From Catenovulum sediminis (lineage in GTDB: Bacteria; Pseudomonadota; Gammaproteobacteria; Enterobacterales; Alteromonadaceae), in the NCBI RefSeq assembly GCF_007289895.1, contig NZ_CP041660.1, forward strand, positions 3,348,001-3,412,000: a stretch of DNA of 64,000 bases. The letters run 5' to 3'. The position numbers and the translations under genes were made by a program. Within the stretch, counting starts at the first letter, position 1; every line of letters starts with the position of its first letter. Below are positions 11,601-22,836 of this stretch, in pieces. The notes under the pieces are model-generated. The model was given only the letters and a program-made list of their open reading frames with translations, searched no databases and was not told the origin of the DNA.

Positions 11601-14600
11601 CAATCCCTACATGGTTAACCTTTAATACTGGCACTCAAATCTTATCCGGTACACCAACAAATGATGATATTGGCAGTCATTCGGTTGTCCTTTTGGTAAC
11701 GGATGGTAATGAAACGGTTAATCAAAGCTTTACGATTGTCGTGGATAATGTCAATGATGCGCCAGTAATTACCAGCACAGAAATCACCTCTGGCTTAGAA
11801 GATGTTTTATATAGCTATACTTTCACCGCAAGTGATGTCGATACCGGCGATACTTTAAGTTATTCAGCAACCAGTTTGCCGAGTTGGTTAACCTTTAATA
11901 CCAGCACTCAAATCTTATCCGGTACACCGACGAATGATAATATTGGCAGTCATTCGGTTGTTTTGGCCGTAACCGATGGTAATGAAATCATTAGCCAGCA
12001 ATTTGAAATTACTGTTCTTGATTTGAATGCGCCGCAGGTGGTTGAACTATTGCCTGCAAATAATGAAGCCTTTATGCCAACTAGTGGACTGGTTTTTGAC
12101 GTTATATTCAATGAACCCGTTCAAGTAGCCTCACCCGCAGAAATTGCGATTGGTATAGTTGATATTGAAACTGCAGAAGTTATCGAAAACCTAGCGCCAG
12201 ATGCAATTAATATTACTGAATCACAGTTAACTCTTGCTTTGCAATCAACATTGCTACCCAATACTCAATATCAAATTGTTTTTTCAGAGGGTCTATTAAC
12301 AGACTTATCAAACAACCCATTTGACAGTGCATCAATTGAATGGAAGTTTTCAACGGTTAATAACCTGACTTTGGCAAATGATGATAACGCTGAAACAATA
12401 GAAGATAACGCAGTGCAAATTAATGTACTGGCAAACGATACAGATAGCGACGGGCTTATTGTTGCGTCCAGTACTACTGTTATCGAACAACCACAGCACG
12501 GTTCAGTGAGTGTCAATACCGCCAACGGCGTATTAACTTATATCCCAGTGTTAAACTTTAATGGAACAGATAGTTTTGTGTATCAGGTTTCTGATACACA
12601 AGGTGAAGGTTCGAATCCGGCTATCGTAACAATAAATGTATTGCCTGCAAATGATTCACCTATACTCACCGCTGACCAAATAAGCATAAATGAAGATGCT
12701 GAAACGCTTATAGATGTACTTGCAAATGATTATGATATTGACGAAGGCGATGAAATCAACGCAGAAACACTAGATATTGTTAATCCGGCTCAACAAGGCA
12801 CAGTCAGTATTCAAAGCGGAGAAATTCACTACATACCTTTGGAAAACTATGTCGGAACGGATGTTTTTAGCTACCACGTTGCCGACCAGCAAGGGGATTA
12901 TGGTAATCCGGTCAGCGTTATCATAAATGTTCAAGGCTTAAATGATGCGCCAACAGCGGTAGATGATGAAGCCACAACACTTGAAGATCAAAGTGTTGTT
13001 ATACAGCTGATCGTTAACGATAGTGATATTGAAGATAGTGAATTATCACCTTTCAATATTTCGATATTCGCTAAACCCGCATTTGGTTCAGTCTCTCAAA
13101 CGCCGGATGGACTGTGGAGTTATACACCAAATGCAAATTTCAACGGTCGTGATCATTTCCAATACATACTGACAGACAGCGAAGGGGCAAGCTCATCATC
13201 TGCTACAGTAAATATTGAAGTACAGGCGGTAGCCGACGCGCCGGTAACTCTTCCAGACCAAGTGCTATTATTGGAAGATGCCATTCAAGCAATTAATGTT
13301 TTGGGTAACGACAGCGATCTCGAAAATGACATCGACGTGAATAGCATTGAGATCATAGAAAACAGCGAGTTTGGTCAACTTGAAACCACCGATTCAGGTA
13401 TGGTGATTTATAGACCAAGACAAAATTATTTTGGTTCTGACAGTTTTACCTACCAAGTTTCTGATAGTACGGGTCTAACCTCAAATATCAGCTTAGTCAG
13501 TATCAGCGTCACCTCTGTCAATGATATACCTGTTGCCAATGCAGATAGTTATCAAACGAATGAAGATACGGTTATCGAACTCGATATTTTATCGAATGAC
13601 CAAGATATTGATGGTACATTGGACGAAGGCAGTATTGTCCTTGCCTCAGAACCTGGCAAAGGAACACTGGAAATTCAATCTAATGGTATAGTCATTTACC
13701 GTCCTACCGAAAATGAAAACGGTGCTGACAGTTTTAGTTATCAAGTAGCAGATAATCAAGGCGCATTGTCCGACGAAACTGTGGTATCAATCCAGATAGT
13801 TGCGGTAAATGATTTACCAAAAATTGAATCACAGCCAGTTGAATCGGTATTTGAAGATGAACTGTATCAATATGAAATTGAATTATCCGATATTGAAAAT
13901 AGCGAATTGCAACTATCCGCTAATGTACCGGACTGGCTGACGTTAGAAAAAATCAGTGAAGTAGCGTACGTATTGCAAGGCACCCCAACGGAAGCGTTAG
14001 CGGGTATTCATGCGGTTGAATTGATAGTAACGGATGATGACAATGGGGTTATTAGTCAATCATATTCAATAGATGTGATCAGCGTTAATGATGCGCCTGT
14101 CATCAATCAAGGAGAATCATTATTGCTGTCGACTATTGAAGATCAAAATATTTCCAGAAAGTTATCAGCAACCGATACCGATAGTCAGACGTTTAGCTGG
14201 AGAATCGTAAATGCACCCAGTTTCGGGATCGCGACCGTAACTCAAGGGTTAGTCAATTATCAACCATTAGCAAATAGTGAGGCGTCAGATAGTTTTGTTG
14301 TGGAATTGTCGGATGGTGAGTTGACTGATGTTATCACCGTTGAAGTAGACGTTATTGCGCAAAATGACGCACCTCAGATTATTACAGAAAGTGGTACTAG
14401 CCCAGCCGTTACAACCATTGAAATTAATGAAGATCAAAGTGTTAAGTATCCTTTAAGGGCATTCGACCCAGATAATACAGAGCTTGTTTGGTCAATCGAT
14501 GGCTTAAATAGTGCAGCATTGGTTTCCATCGAAAATGGCATTCTGGATTATCAGCCTGTGGCCAACTTTTTTGGCCAAGATCGAATTTTAGTGACACTGA

Positions 14601-17600
14601 GTGATGGACTTCTAACGGATAGTTTATTATTTAATATTAATGTTATCAGCGTTAACGACGCACCCGTAATCGAGTTGGAAGAACCTATTCGTCTAACCGG
14701 AGTAGAAGACCAGAAAACAAGTATGGTACTGAGCGCAACGGATAACGATCTGGATACCTTATCCTGGACGGTTTCAACTCCCCCGATTTTGGCGATGTGA
14801 GTTTAATAAATGGCGAACTCAGTTATACACCACATCAAAACTATGTGGGCAATGACTTCTTTACGCTGCAAGTGTCTGATGGTGCGTTAACTGACCGTGT
14901 TGAAATATCGGTTATCATAGAAGCTGTAAACGATGCGCCAGTTACTACAAATGATTTTTATGAAGTGACAGAAGGCGCTCTGTTATCCGTTGATGACAGC
15001 AAAAGCATACTGGTTAATGATTTTGACGTTGATGATACAACTGCCAATCTGACTATTGAGCTTGTGACTCAACCGAGCAGAGCAAGCGTATTTTCAATGT
15101 TGGCGGATGGTCGTTTCGAATATCAGCATGATGGCTCTGAATTTCTCAATGATAGTTTTAGTTACCGTCTATCAGATGGGCAAGTTGAATCTAATGTCTC
15201 TCAAGTTGATATACAAATTAATCCAATAAATGATGCGCCCATATTTATCTCAGCATTGGAGCTCGATGCGATAGAGCAGGGTTCAGTATTTGAATATTTT
15301 GTTGGTGTATCCGACCCGGATAGCGTAGATCTTCAATTAGAATACCAAGGGCCGGATTGGCTTAGTTTGGATGGTTTTAATATTAATGGATTAGTGCCAA
15401 GTGATATCAGTGGGGATATTTCGTTCACCGTAAATGTTCGTGATAATGAAGGTGCAACTGCACAGCAGCAATCAACATTTGAAGTATTGCAAAGAGAAAC
15501 CGCAGAGGTACATCTAGCTGCAAATTGGTCTAACGCACCGGCATTTGTTGCACAAGAAGCGACACTCAACCTACGCCTGCAATCATTTTCTGATACCTCA
15601 GTTTCTGGCACTTTATTGCTAGAATTTAGTGAAGGCACACAAATTGTTTCAGCTCAAAATTGTAGCGAAAATGCCCTTAATTTGAGTTGCGAACTTATCA
15701 TTCCAAGCAATGAGACTGTTGAGGTGAATGTGGTCATTACAGCAGAGCAAGTACAAGATACTTTGGTATCTGCTGAATTGATTGATATCAATGACAATCG
15801 TCTGGCAAATGTTAATTCAGATATTAGTTTTATTCGTCAGGCGGTTACTCAAGGTAATGCAAGTTTTGACATCAGTAATGCAACGGCTTTAACGACCGCT
15901 GATTTGCATGAGCGGCAAGGTATTGAAATTATCGCCGGTACTGAACAAGGGGATACGGTTAAAATATTAAGATTAGACGGCGAAGCGGGACAGAGTGAGT
16001 TGTTGGCGAGCCTCAACAACACAGGGCAAACTGAAACGATTATCGCAAATGACTTTAATTTAGATGGGCGAACTGATGTGCTTGTCATCAATAGTCAGGG
16101 ACAGGTGTCTGATGTGTATTATGCGACCCGTGAAGGTTTGTTTGAAAGCTCAACACAAACGATTGCGTTAAATTTTGGTAAAAAGGCATTTATTCAAGAT
16201 TTTAATCAGGATGGTTATCCAGACTTGGTCATGTCCGGACAGGGTTATAATTTAAGTGTCTATATCAATGTAGACGGTTATTTTAGTGAAGCGCCTGATG
16301 TTTACACTGCGAATCATCCGATTACCAGTATTGCGAACTTGATTGCCGACAATAAGATTGCTGTGGCAACAGGCCAGAGTTTACAAATATTGTTTTATCA
16401 AATACAACAAACAATCAGTGCCCGACCAACGCTGGATGGCTCACTGGCCGCCAAAATTAGCAAAGCGAGTTTTGTTCCTGCAAGTGAACCATTAGAAATT
16501 GTCGGGATAACGGATATTGCGGTAGCTGATTTAGACGGTGACAATAGTCAAGAAATTGTGGTGACGGCCAGATCAACAACCACAAGCACGGTAAATAATG
16601 ATGGCAAAGCAAAACGTTCAGTCAGTGTCGTTTCCACCACAGCCAATAAACTGGAGACAGTCGGGCGTTTTGGTAGTGCCTCAAGTAATAAAGTACAAAT
16701 AGCCGATTTTGACGGCGACAACAAACCAGACTTAATGATTGGTAACGACACTGGCGTTGTTCAAATTTATAAAAACAAAGGTCAGTTAAATCAGTTTGAG
16801 TTACAAGAGTCTGTGATTGTCTCTAATTCCTCCGTAATTGCGCCTGTCGACCTCAACGGAGACGGCCTTGCTGATATTGTTAGTTACGATAAAACGCAAG
16901 GAAAAATGGCTTTGTTTACGAGCAACTCAAATGGCAATTTAGGCCAGCAAGCCGATTTGGTGTTGAAAGCGCAAACACAGTTGATGGTCCTTGAAGAAAA
17001 TACAAATCATCAAGTTTTATATAAATTACTTATAGAAAATAGTGCACAAGTAGATAGTTTGGAAAATAAAGTAACGATCAATGTGCCTGATGATATCGAC
17101 GTCAAATCAATGCCTGTTTACTGTGTAAACGAAACAACAAAGGTCATCGTCTGTTCTATTGGTACCGTTTTAGCGGGTAGTGAAATCACCATCCCACTCG
17201 TTTTATCAGGAAATTTACTCAATTCGAAAATTAATGCTTCACATAAAGCATCTCTTGCCGATACAAACACTGGCAACAACTTTGTTGAAAGTGAGTTTTC
17301 AAAATATGGTGGTAACTTGTCAGTTAGTGCGGTAGCTGAGATTGTGAATAACAATGAGAAGATATTTAGCTATTCGGCGATCGTTAAAAATAATAGCGCT
17401 TTAAGTACGACGAATAATCAAATCACAGTAAGCTTCCCTGAAGGCTTAGGATATTTAGATGTTCCACAGAACTGTATACGCCAAGTGTCTACCAGTTTAG
17501 TGGTTTTTGTCTGCGATTTAGGTACGTTAGCCAATGGCGTGAAAGCGACGACTCGCTTTAGATTACAAAAATATGCCGGTGTTGCGATGCAATCCGATTT

Positions 17601-17811
17601 AATATCGGTCGCTGCTAAAGCGGACATAATGGATGTTGATACAAATGACAATCAGGCACAAACAAGCATTGATAGTTTATTTACCGCTTCCGGTCGCAGT
17701 GAAAGTAGTGGTGGTTCGATTCATTACTTATTGCTTATATTGATATTGTTAATTAGTTTGCAGTACCAATTCAGGAAATACCAAATTAGAAAACGAAAGA
17801 CCGTTATATGA
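2651..17811 (+). CDS. Giant VCBS/FG-GAP and Ig-repeat surface adhesin (about 5053 residues, interrupted by one frameshift)
   Basis: As read, the frame stops at 14800 (4049 residues) and resumes in another frame to 17811 (1004 residues). One extra C in the C5 run at 14780-14784 joins them cleanly through a cadherin-like repeat, so it is treated as one gene. Order: signal peptide (about 1-30); calcium-type FG-GAP/VCBS repeats with DxDxDGD loops (about 85-1130); two diverged and 19 near-identical 91-residue putative-Ig (He_PIG-like) repeats (about 1215-3125); an SbsA-like Ig domain; a long run of cadherin/VCBS-like domains with NDAP and EDxxxxI motifs; further FG-GAP-like repeats; and a C-terminal SSGG, hydrophobic helix and basic tail like GlyGly-CTERM signals. 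This architecture fits an exported, surface-held, calcium-rigidified adhesin. It overlaps the barrel gene upstream (14 bases) and the next gene (ATGA). Its ligand is unknown. Confidence 0.85.
2930..5995 (+). repeat. FG-GAP/VCBS repeat block (calcium-binding propeller-like repeats)
   Basis: About 18-20 repeats of roughly 50-60 residues, each with a DIDNDGDxD-type acidic loop, a hydrophobic strand, and IYLNDGxGNF. The loop matches the calcium sites of integrin-like FG-GAP/VCBS repeats. Unlike the later Ig array, these copies are well diverged from one another at DNA level, so the block is older. Confidence 0.85.
6833..12022 (+). repeat. 19 tandem copies of a 273-bp (91-residue) Ig-like repeat
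   Basis: The unit begins NVNDAPVITSTEITSGLED and ends near QSFTIVVD. The spacing between equivalent points (for example 6841 and 7114) is exactly 273 bases. Copies are near-identical in protein and DNA and differ at a few recurring positions (TLTASD/TFTAND/SFTAND; SYSATT/VYSATT/SYAATT; NTST/DTGT). Some pairs are identical over long stretches at a 546-base offset (about 9050 with 9596; 10165 with 10711), showing duplication of two-unit blocks. Confidence 0.95.
14780..14800 (+). other. Frameshift site 1: C5 run in the giant adhesin gene
   Basis: The upstream frame reads ACT CCC CCG ATT TTG GCG ATG TGA and stops. With six C's it would read ACT CCC CCC GAT TTT GGC GAT GTG AGT and run into the downstream frame, giving a conserved-looking GDVSLINGELSYTP repeat end. 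A missing base in the run (sequencing error or real mutation) explains it best. No classic X-XXY-YYZ slippery heptamer is present. Confidence 0.85.
17698..17808 (+). other. C-terminal GlyGly-CTERM-like sorting signal of the giant adhesin
   Basis: The protein ends with GRSESSGGS, a hydrophobic segment of about 17 residues rich in Leu/Ile, then a basic tail ending KYQIRKRKTVI. This is the three-part layout of GlyGly-CTERM (rhombosortase) tails known in Vibrio, Shewanella and Alteromonas secreted proteins. The rhombosortase itself is not in the window, so processing is inferred. Confidence 0.65.
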
Positions 17812-18812
17812 CGTTCTATAAAAATATTGGAGAACTCACATTGAATAGATTCATACCGGCAATACTTTTGTCATTTGTTTTTGTTGTGAATGCAAATACA
17901 TTGCAAACCCAAACTATCTCTTTGAATCAAGGCTGGAATGCAGTTTATTTAATGGTAGAGCCGCAATCTGACGATTTAAATACGTTATTGTCCGACACAA
18001 AAATAGATATGATCGCCAGTTATTTTGCCCCTTTAAGCTCGGTTGAATTTATAGATGAACCAAACGAGCAAAATTGGAAATCTGCACAGTGGCATAAATG
18101 GATAGCGCCCAGTCGTGAAGATTCTTTTTTAACTAATTTGTACCGCTTGAATAGTGGCCGGGGATACTTAGTTCATGCTACGGACGATTTTAATTGGCAA
18201 ATAACAGGTGAAGTTAAGTTTCTTAAACCCAACTGGCAGGCAAACGCATTTACATTAATTGGTTTTGAAGTCGACGAAACTTTACCGCTCACCTTTGCGG
18301 ACTTTTTTGAATCATCCGCAGCACATCAACAACTGGTTGCCTACCGGCTGATTGACAATAAATGGACATTGATCACCGAGCCAAATCAAACAATTGTCGA
18401 ACGTAATCAGGCTTACTGGATTTATAGTCAAGGAAATTCTGAATTCTATGGCAACTTGCAAATTTCAGGGATATCTAGTGATGGTGTGGTTTTCCAACCC
18501 AGTAATAACCGATACGAAATCATGGTAAAAAATATTGGTCGTATTCCATCTGATTTTTTGTTTCAGAATGTATTGGGTACGGATAATTCCGCCTCAGTGC
18601 CTGTAGCGATTGAAGTAGATTCAGTGGCAGAAAGTGAATTGCTTTCTGATATTACAAATTATGCCTCACCGGTTTTATTGCAGGGAGAAAAAACCAAAGT
18701 CAGTTTTGTTTTGCAAAAAAATCAAATTAATGGACAACCAAGCCGCAAAAGCTTACTGCAAATTTCAGGCTTTGGTATTAAGCGATTAATCCCAATTAGC
18801 GCGCAGCTATAG
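17808..18812 (+). CDS. Exported protein of unknown function, giant operon
   Basis: 334 residues. The ATG overlaps the stop of the giant adhesin (ATGA), which argues for translational coupling and for this start. The N-terminus carries a short charged lead and a hydrophobic signal (RFIPAILLSFVFVV) with cleavage likely near NA. The mature part begins TISLNQGWNAVYLMVEP and is rich in Trp and Tyr (YWIYSQG, RGYLVHATDDFNW), predicted all-beta, with no membrane span. I do not recognise a named family. Only 11 bases separate it from the next start, so it belongs to the same transcript. A structural or accessory part of the surface assembly is possible (inference). Confidence 0.75.
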   Translation: MTFYKNIGELTLNRFIPAILLSFVFVVNANTLQTQTISLNQGWNAVYLMVEPQSDDLNTLLSDTKIDMIASYFAPLSSVEFIDEPNEQNWKSAQWHKWIAPSREDSFLTNLYRLNSGRGYLVHATDDFNWQITGEVKFLKPNWQANAFTLIGFEVDETLPLTFADFFESSAAHQQLVAYRLIDNKWTLITEPNQTIVERNQAYWIYSQGNSEFYGNLQISGISSDGVVFQPSNNRYEIMVKNIGRIPSDFLFQNVLGTDNSASVPVAIEVDSVAESELLSDITNYASPVLLQGEKTKVSFVLQKNQINGQPSRKSLLQISGFGIKRLIPISAQL

Positions 18813-18823
18813 AGAAGTTAACT

Positions 18824-21800
18824 ATGATAAAAAATAAACTATATTTGATAACGGTTATTGGCGCTTATTTCTTTAGCTCGAATATTACAGCACAAATTAC
18901 CCCACAGTCTTTGGCGTTGGGAAAAGGGGAGGTACTGCAAACCGCAAAATTACCCAACAATTTACAAGATGCCACGATTGAATTTTGGTTTAAAACTGCA
19001 TCTCAGGATACAGGTTTAGTGTTGATTGAGCGCGATAACACGCACCAAGCGCTGAATTTGAGATTGAATAAGGGCAACCTGGAGTTATCGGATAGTCCGG
19101 TAAATAATCCTTTTTTTACTGTGTCCGGTCCATTTTCAGACAATCAATGGCATCATCTTTCGCTCGTTGTTTCGTCAGATACGAGCACAGGCATCTTAGA
19201 TATCAATGTATATCTAAACGGCCAGTTAGCCAAAAAACACCAGATTCAAAAAGGCGTTGATAAAGCCTATTTTAGTGGGGCTAAGATCCGATTTTTAAGC
19301 GCAGAGTTTTATCAGGGCTTGGTAGGGGACTTTTACAACGATAGACGAAAAAAGATATGTTATGGATATACCGAACCTAACATCCCTTTTCAATATAATT
19401 GCCATTCAGGGATGGATGCATTTGATGGTTATGTCTATGAAAAATGGCAACATCACGTAGGTAAAACGGTTTCTAAAAATTTCGATATCAATTTTGTAGG
19501 TGATGGTGCACAGACATTATCCGGCAAAACGAACTCGGATAACTTTACCGCACGCTGGCAAGGTTACCTTGTACCAACCCAAAGCGGTCAGTATACGATA
19601 AAAACAGTCAGTGATGATGGATTGAAATTATGGTTAGATGACATCAACGGAGCCGCTAAAATTAATGTCTGGCAAAATGGCGGTGGGTTACAAGGAAGCA
19701 CTCAACTCACTTTAACAGAGGGAGTCTACACTCCGATAAAAATTGAATATTTCGAAAATAGTGGGCATGCCAATTTACAACTCAAGTGGATTACGCCAGA
19801 CGGTATCGAACAAATTATCCCGCACGAAAATCTATATTGGCAGCAAAATGCTTCCGAGCTTGATATAACGCAGCCTAGAGTTTGGCAGGTCACACGAAAC
19901 GCCGAGCAAATCTCATCTTCTTATAAATCCAATTTATCCGGTTTAGAACAAGGCTTATTGTTTAACAGTCAGTTAGGGCGTTTTATTACCCAAGGCCAGG
20001 CTACCAAGTTATTGAATCAGGCACCATATTCAGGTGATTTTAGTTTTATATCAGACGAAAGTGTTGATGGTAAATTAATGCCCGCATCAACGCTCGTTAT
20101 GCAAAGCGCCTCCCTTGGTCAAACTGCGATGCAATTTGATGGTAGTGTGCAAACTTTGTTAACCGAACAAGCTGACAGTTACCCCAAACTCATAGAAAAC
20201 ACCAGTTTTTCAGTAGAGTTTTGGTTAAAAAGCAATAAAAAATCAACAACTGAATCACACAATATAGCGATAGGTATTGCCGGTGCCTATTCAAACTCCA
20301 GTTTTGTCGCCGGTTTCAAAAGTGGCAAGTTATTTTGCGCAACAAAAAACAATGATACTGATTTTGTGATAGAACCAGAGATTAGTGCGGGGAACCCTTG
20401 GATATACTTTGCTTGTACTTACGATAACGCGTTAAACGGAGGTACGTTAACGCTGTTTAAAAATGGCTTGCAAATTGCCCAAAAATCAAACGTATCAGCT
20501 GTCACCGCAACAGGTGATTTATATGTCGGGGGGAATGGTTTTGAGCAATATTTTACCGGCGAAATTGATGAGCTGAGAATTTGGGATAGTGTACGTAGTC
20601 AGTCTGAAATAAGACAAACAAGCGCTACTCGCTTAATTAAACAACCGGCTGGTTTGTTAGTTCAACAAAGTTTAGACAGTCCTATTAGCTCAGATACAAG
20701 CAGCGATTTTCAATTTAATGACAGCTTCAATAGTGGCGTATTGGTGAGTTCAACGGATACGGTAAGTAGTAACTTTCAAACTTGGGGGTAAAGCTTGATA
20801 ACATCAATGCGCAGGGCCAAATTCCGGTACAGGGAGAATATGCACTCAATTTTAAAGGTTCCACACAAGCAGCGACATGGCGTTTAGCGCAAAGCCAGCA
20901 GGAGAAACTTGCCTCAGAATTCACCTTTTCAATTTGGTTAAACTTGACTCAATCCGCGCAAAACAGCGAAATTATTGCAGCTTCCAACCAAATTAAACTC
21001 GTTCGTGAGGGCAATAAAGTTGCACTTTATCTTAGTAGTCAAGAGTCGCCTTTAATCCTTACAGAGCGCACACTTACATTAGAAGAATGGCATAATCTGA
21101 GTGTGATATATAGCGACAACCACTTAAACTTATTATTAAATGGTGAACTGCAAAAGCGAGTTGAAGTTGGCACTGTAACGATCAGCGAATGGTCTTTAGG
21201 GAAATCCAACAGCGATGGTCAGAGTGTTAGCTCTTTAACTGGCGCGATTGATCACTTACAGCTTTGGTCCAGAGCTTTATCTACTGAACAATTACAACAG
21301 TTGTCTAAGGCGAAGCTAACGGGCATGGAGCCTCATTTGATTTTGGCTGAAAACTTTAATCAGTCTTTGTACACGCAAACCAGTGGATTACTGCTAAGCA
21401 ATGCGCAGCTTGCTGATTTTACTGCAAACGATTTATCTGATGGCTTAGCTTTTGCGAACATCAACTTAAACCAAGCCTATTATTTTGATTCTGTTGATGA
21501 TGCGTTAACAAGTGACGCACTAAACTTAGATTTACAACAGGGCATCACGCTTGATTTTTACAACCGGTTTGCCAAGTTAGGGCAAAATGCGACCCTTATT
21601 TCACATGCTAATGAATCTCGCCAGATTGCTATAAAGGTAACGGATGCTGATCAACTGGTTTGTACGTTAGATAATTTGAGCGCTGCAACACCTGCTAATG
21701 CGCTTGATCTTTTGTGGCATCATTGGGCTTGTACTTTTAGCGTAAATGACGAACAAAACTTAGTTATTCAAATATATAAAGATGGGGCGCTTTTGAATCA

Positions 21801-22836
21801 GCAAAGTTTTGCTGACTTTAACAGTTACGACGTAACGGCAAATCTCATATTGGGTAAAAATAATGAGCAGCATTATTCTGGTTGGATGGATGAATTCCAT
21901 GTCTGGAATAGAGTGCTGCCGGTTGGCGATTTAATTGCTTTGCAAAATGCGGCACCGAGCCATAATTCTTTAGGGTTAACGGCACGCTGGCATTTTAATG
22001 ATGTTTTTGCTGGAACCTATACCGATGTTATTAATGGAAATAATGCTGTTTCGGGCGAAAATTCGGCGTCGACTGCAGCGCAAGGCATTACTTTTAAAAA
22101 TGCAGAAATTGAACTAGGGACAACCTTGCCGACCGGTGAGCTAAAAACCGGTTTATGGCAAGGTCGGGTCGTTGTTTCAAAGGTTAACGAATCCCATATT
22201 GAGGTAAAAGACAGTCAAGCGTTAACAGAAGCGGGCTCTACTTTTTTACTGCCATTTTTATTGCATGCCAGTGCTGACAGAACACATATATTATCGGAAG
22301 TGACATTAATGCAAACCAAACCTGGCGTTGATGCAGTGCGTCCAGTGTTAATAACCGATCAAAGGTTATTAGCAAATTATGATGGTATTGTTCGTAAAAA
22401 CGGCAAACTGGTTGGCGTTAGATTATCTGCAATTCCATTTATCTTAGATTCAGAAACGAATGCGGGTGCCGTGAAGGTTAAAACTCAGCAGGTGATGCAA
22501 GGTAAAATTGGTGAAGGGGGGGCGGTGTCAGTCATTTTAACTTATGCGAAAGATCATCCGCTTAACCCTTATAAACATTTATATCACCCAGATTTAGATA
22601 AAGGTTTCGAAATTAAACGTCATATTCACTTTATGTTTGATGAATACAGTCAAGCGCAAAAATCAGAAAATCCAAGGTTAGGTGTAGACGAGTTGAGTGG
22701 CGTTTATACCGAAAAAGTTACGGGTCTGCACCAGCAAACCAATAACGATGAACTAGCACCAATTATCTCTAAAGGCCGATTTAGTATGCAATTAGTCAGT
22801 AGCGTTAAACAGCTAAATGCAGTAGGAGTTGAATAA
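18824..22836 (+). CDS. LamG-PA14-LamG exported protein (about 1337 residues, interrupted by one frameshift)
   Basis: As read, the gene is split: 655 residues ending at 20791, and 684 residues in another frame to 22836. One extra G in the G5 run at 20784-20788 fuses them (FQTWG-VKLDNINAQ), so it is annotated as one gene. Order: signal peptide (about 1-23, ending ITA); a LamG/concanavalin-like domain (about 30-160, with TIEFWFKT and WHHLSLVV); a PA14 domain (about 165-340, with SDDGLKLWLDD); then three more LamG-like domains (about 435-595, 690-800 and 885-1040, with FSVEFWLKS, FTFSIWLNL and IDELRIW/MDEFHVW); and a C-terminal beta region with no recognised domain. LamG and PA14 folds bind carbohydrates or proteins, so this is likely a secreted surface or matrix component. 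The stop overlaps the next ATG by one base (TAATG). Confidence 0.82.
20784..20791 (+). other. Frameshift site 2: G5 run in the LamG/PA14 gene
   Basis: The frame reads ACT TGG GGG TAA. With a sixth G it reads ACT TGG GGG GTA AAG CTT and continues into the following 680-residue frame, which has no ribosome site or signal peptide of its own. This is the same kind of event (one base short in a 5-nt G/C run) as at 14780. Confidence 0.85.

Noticed and set aside
6833..12022. CRISPR array
   Set aside because: The repeats are long (273 bp), have no spacers and encode a continuous protein.
14780..14784. Phase-variable homopolymer tract
   Set aside because: Five bases is too short for the usual slippage-driven switching tracts.
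14780..14790. Programmed -1 ribosomal frameshift
   Set aside because: The run does not form a standard X-XXY-YYZ heptamer in the zero frame and no strong downstream structure was noticed; a missing base is simpler.
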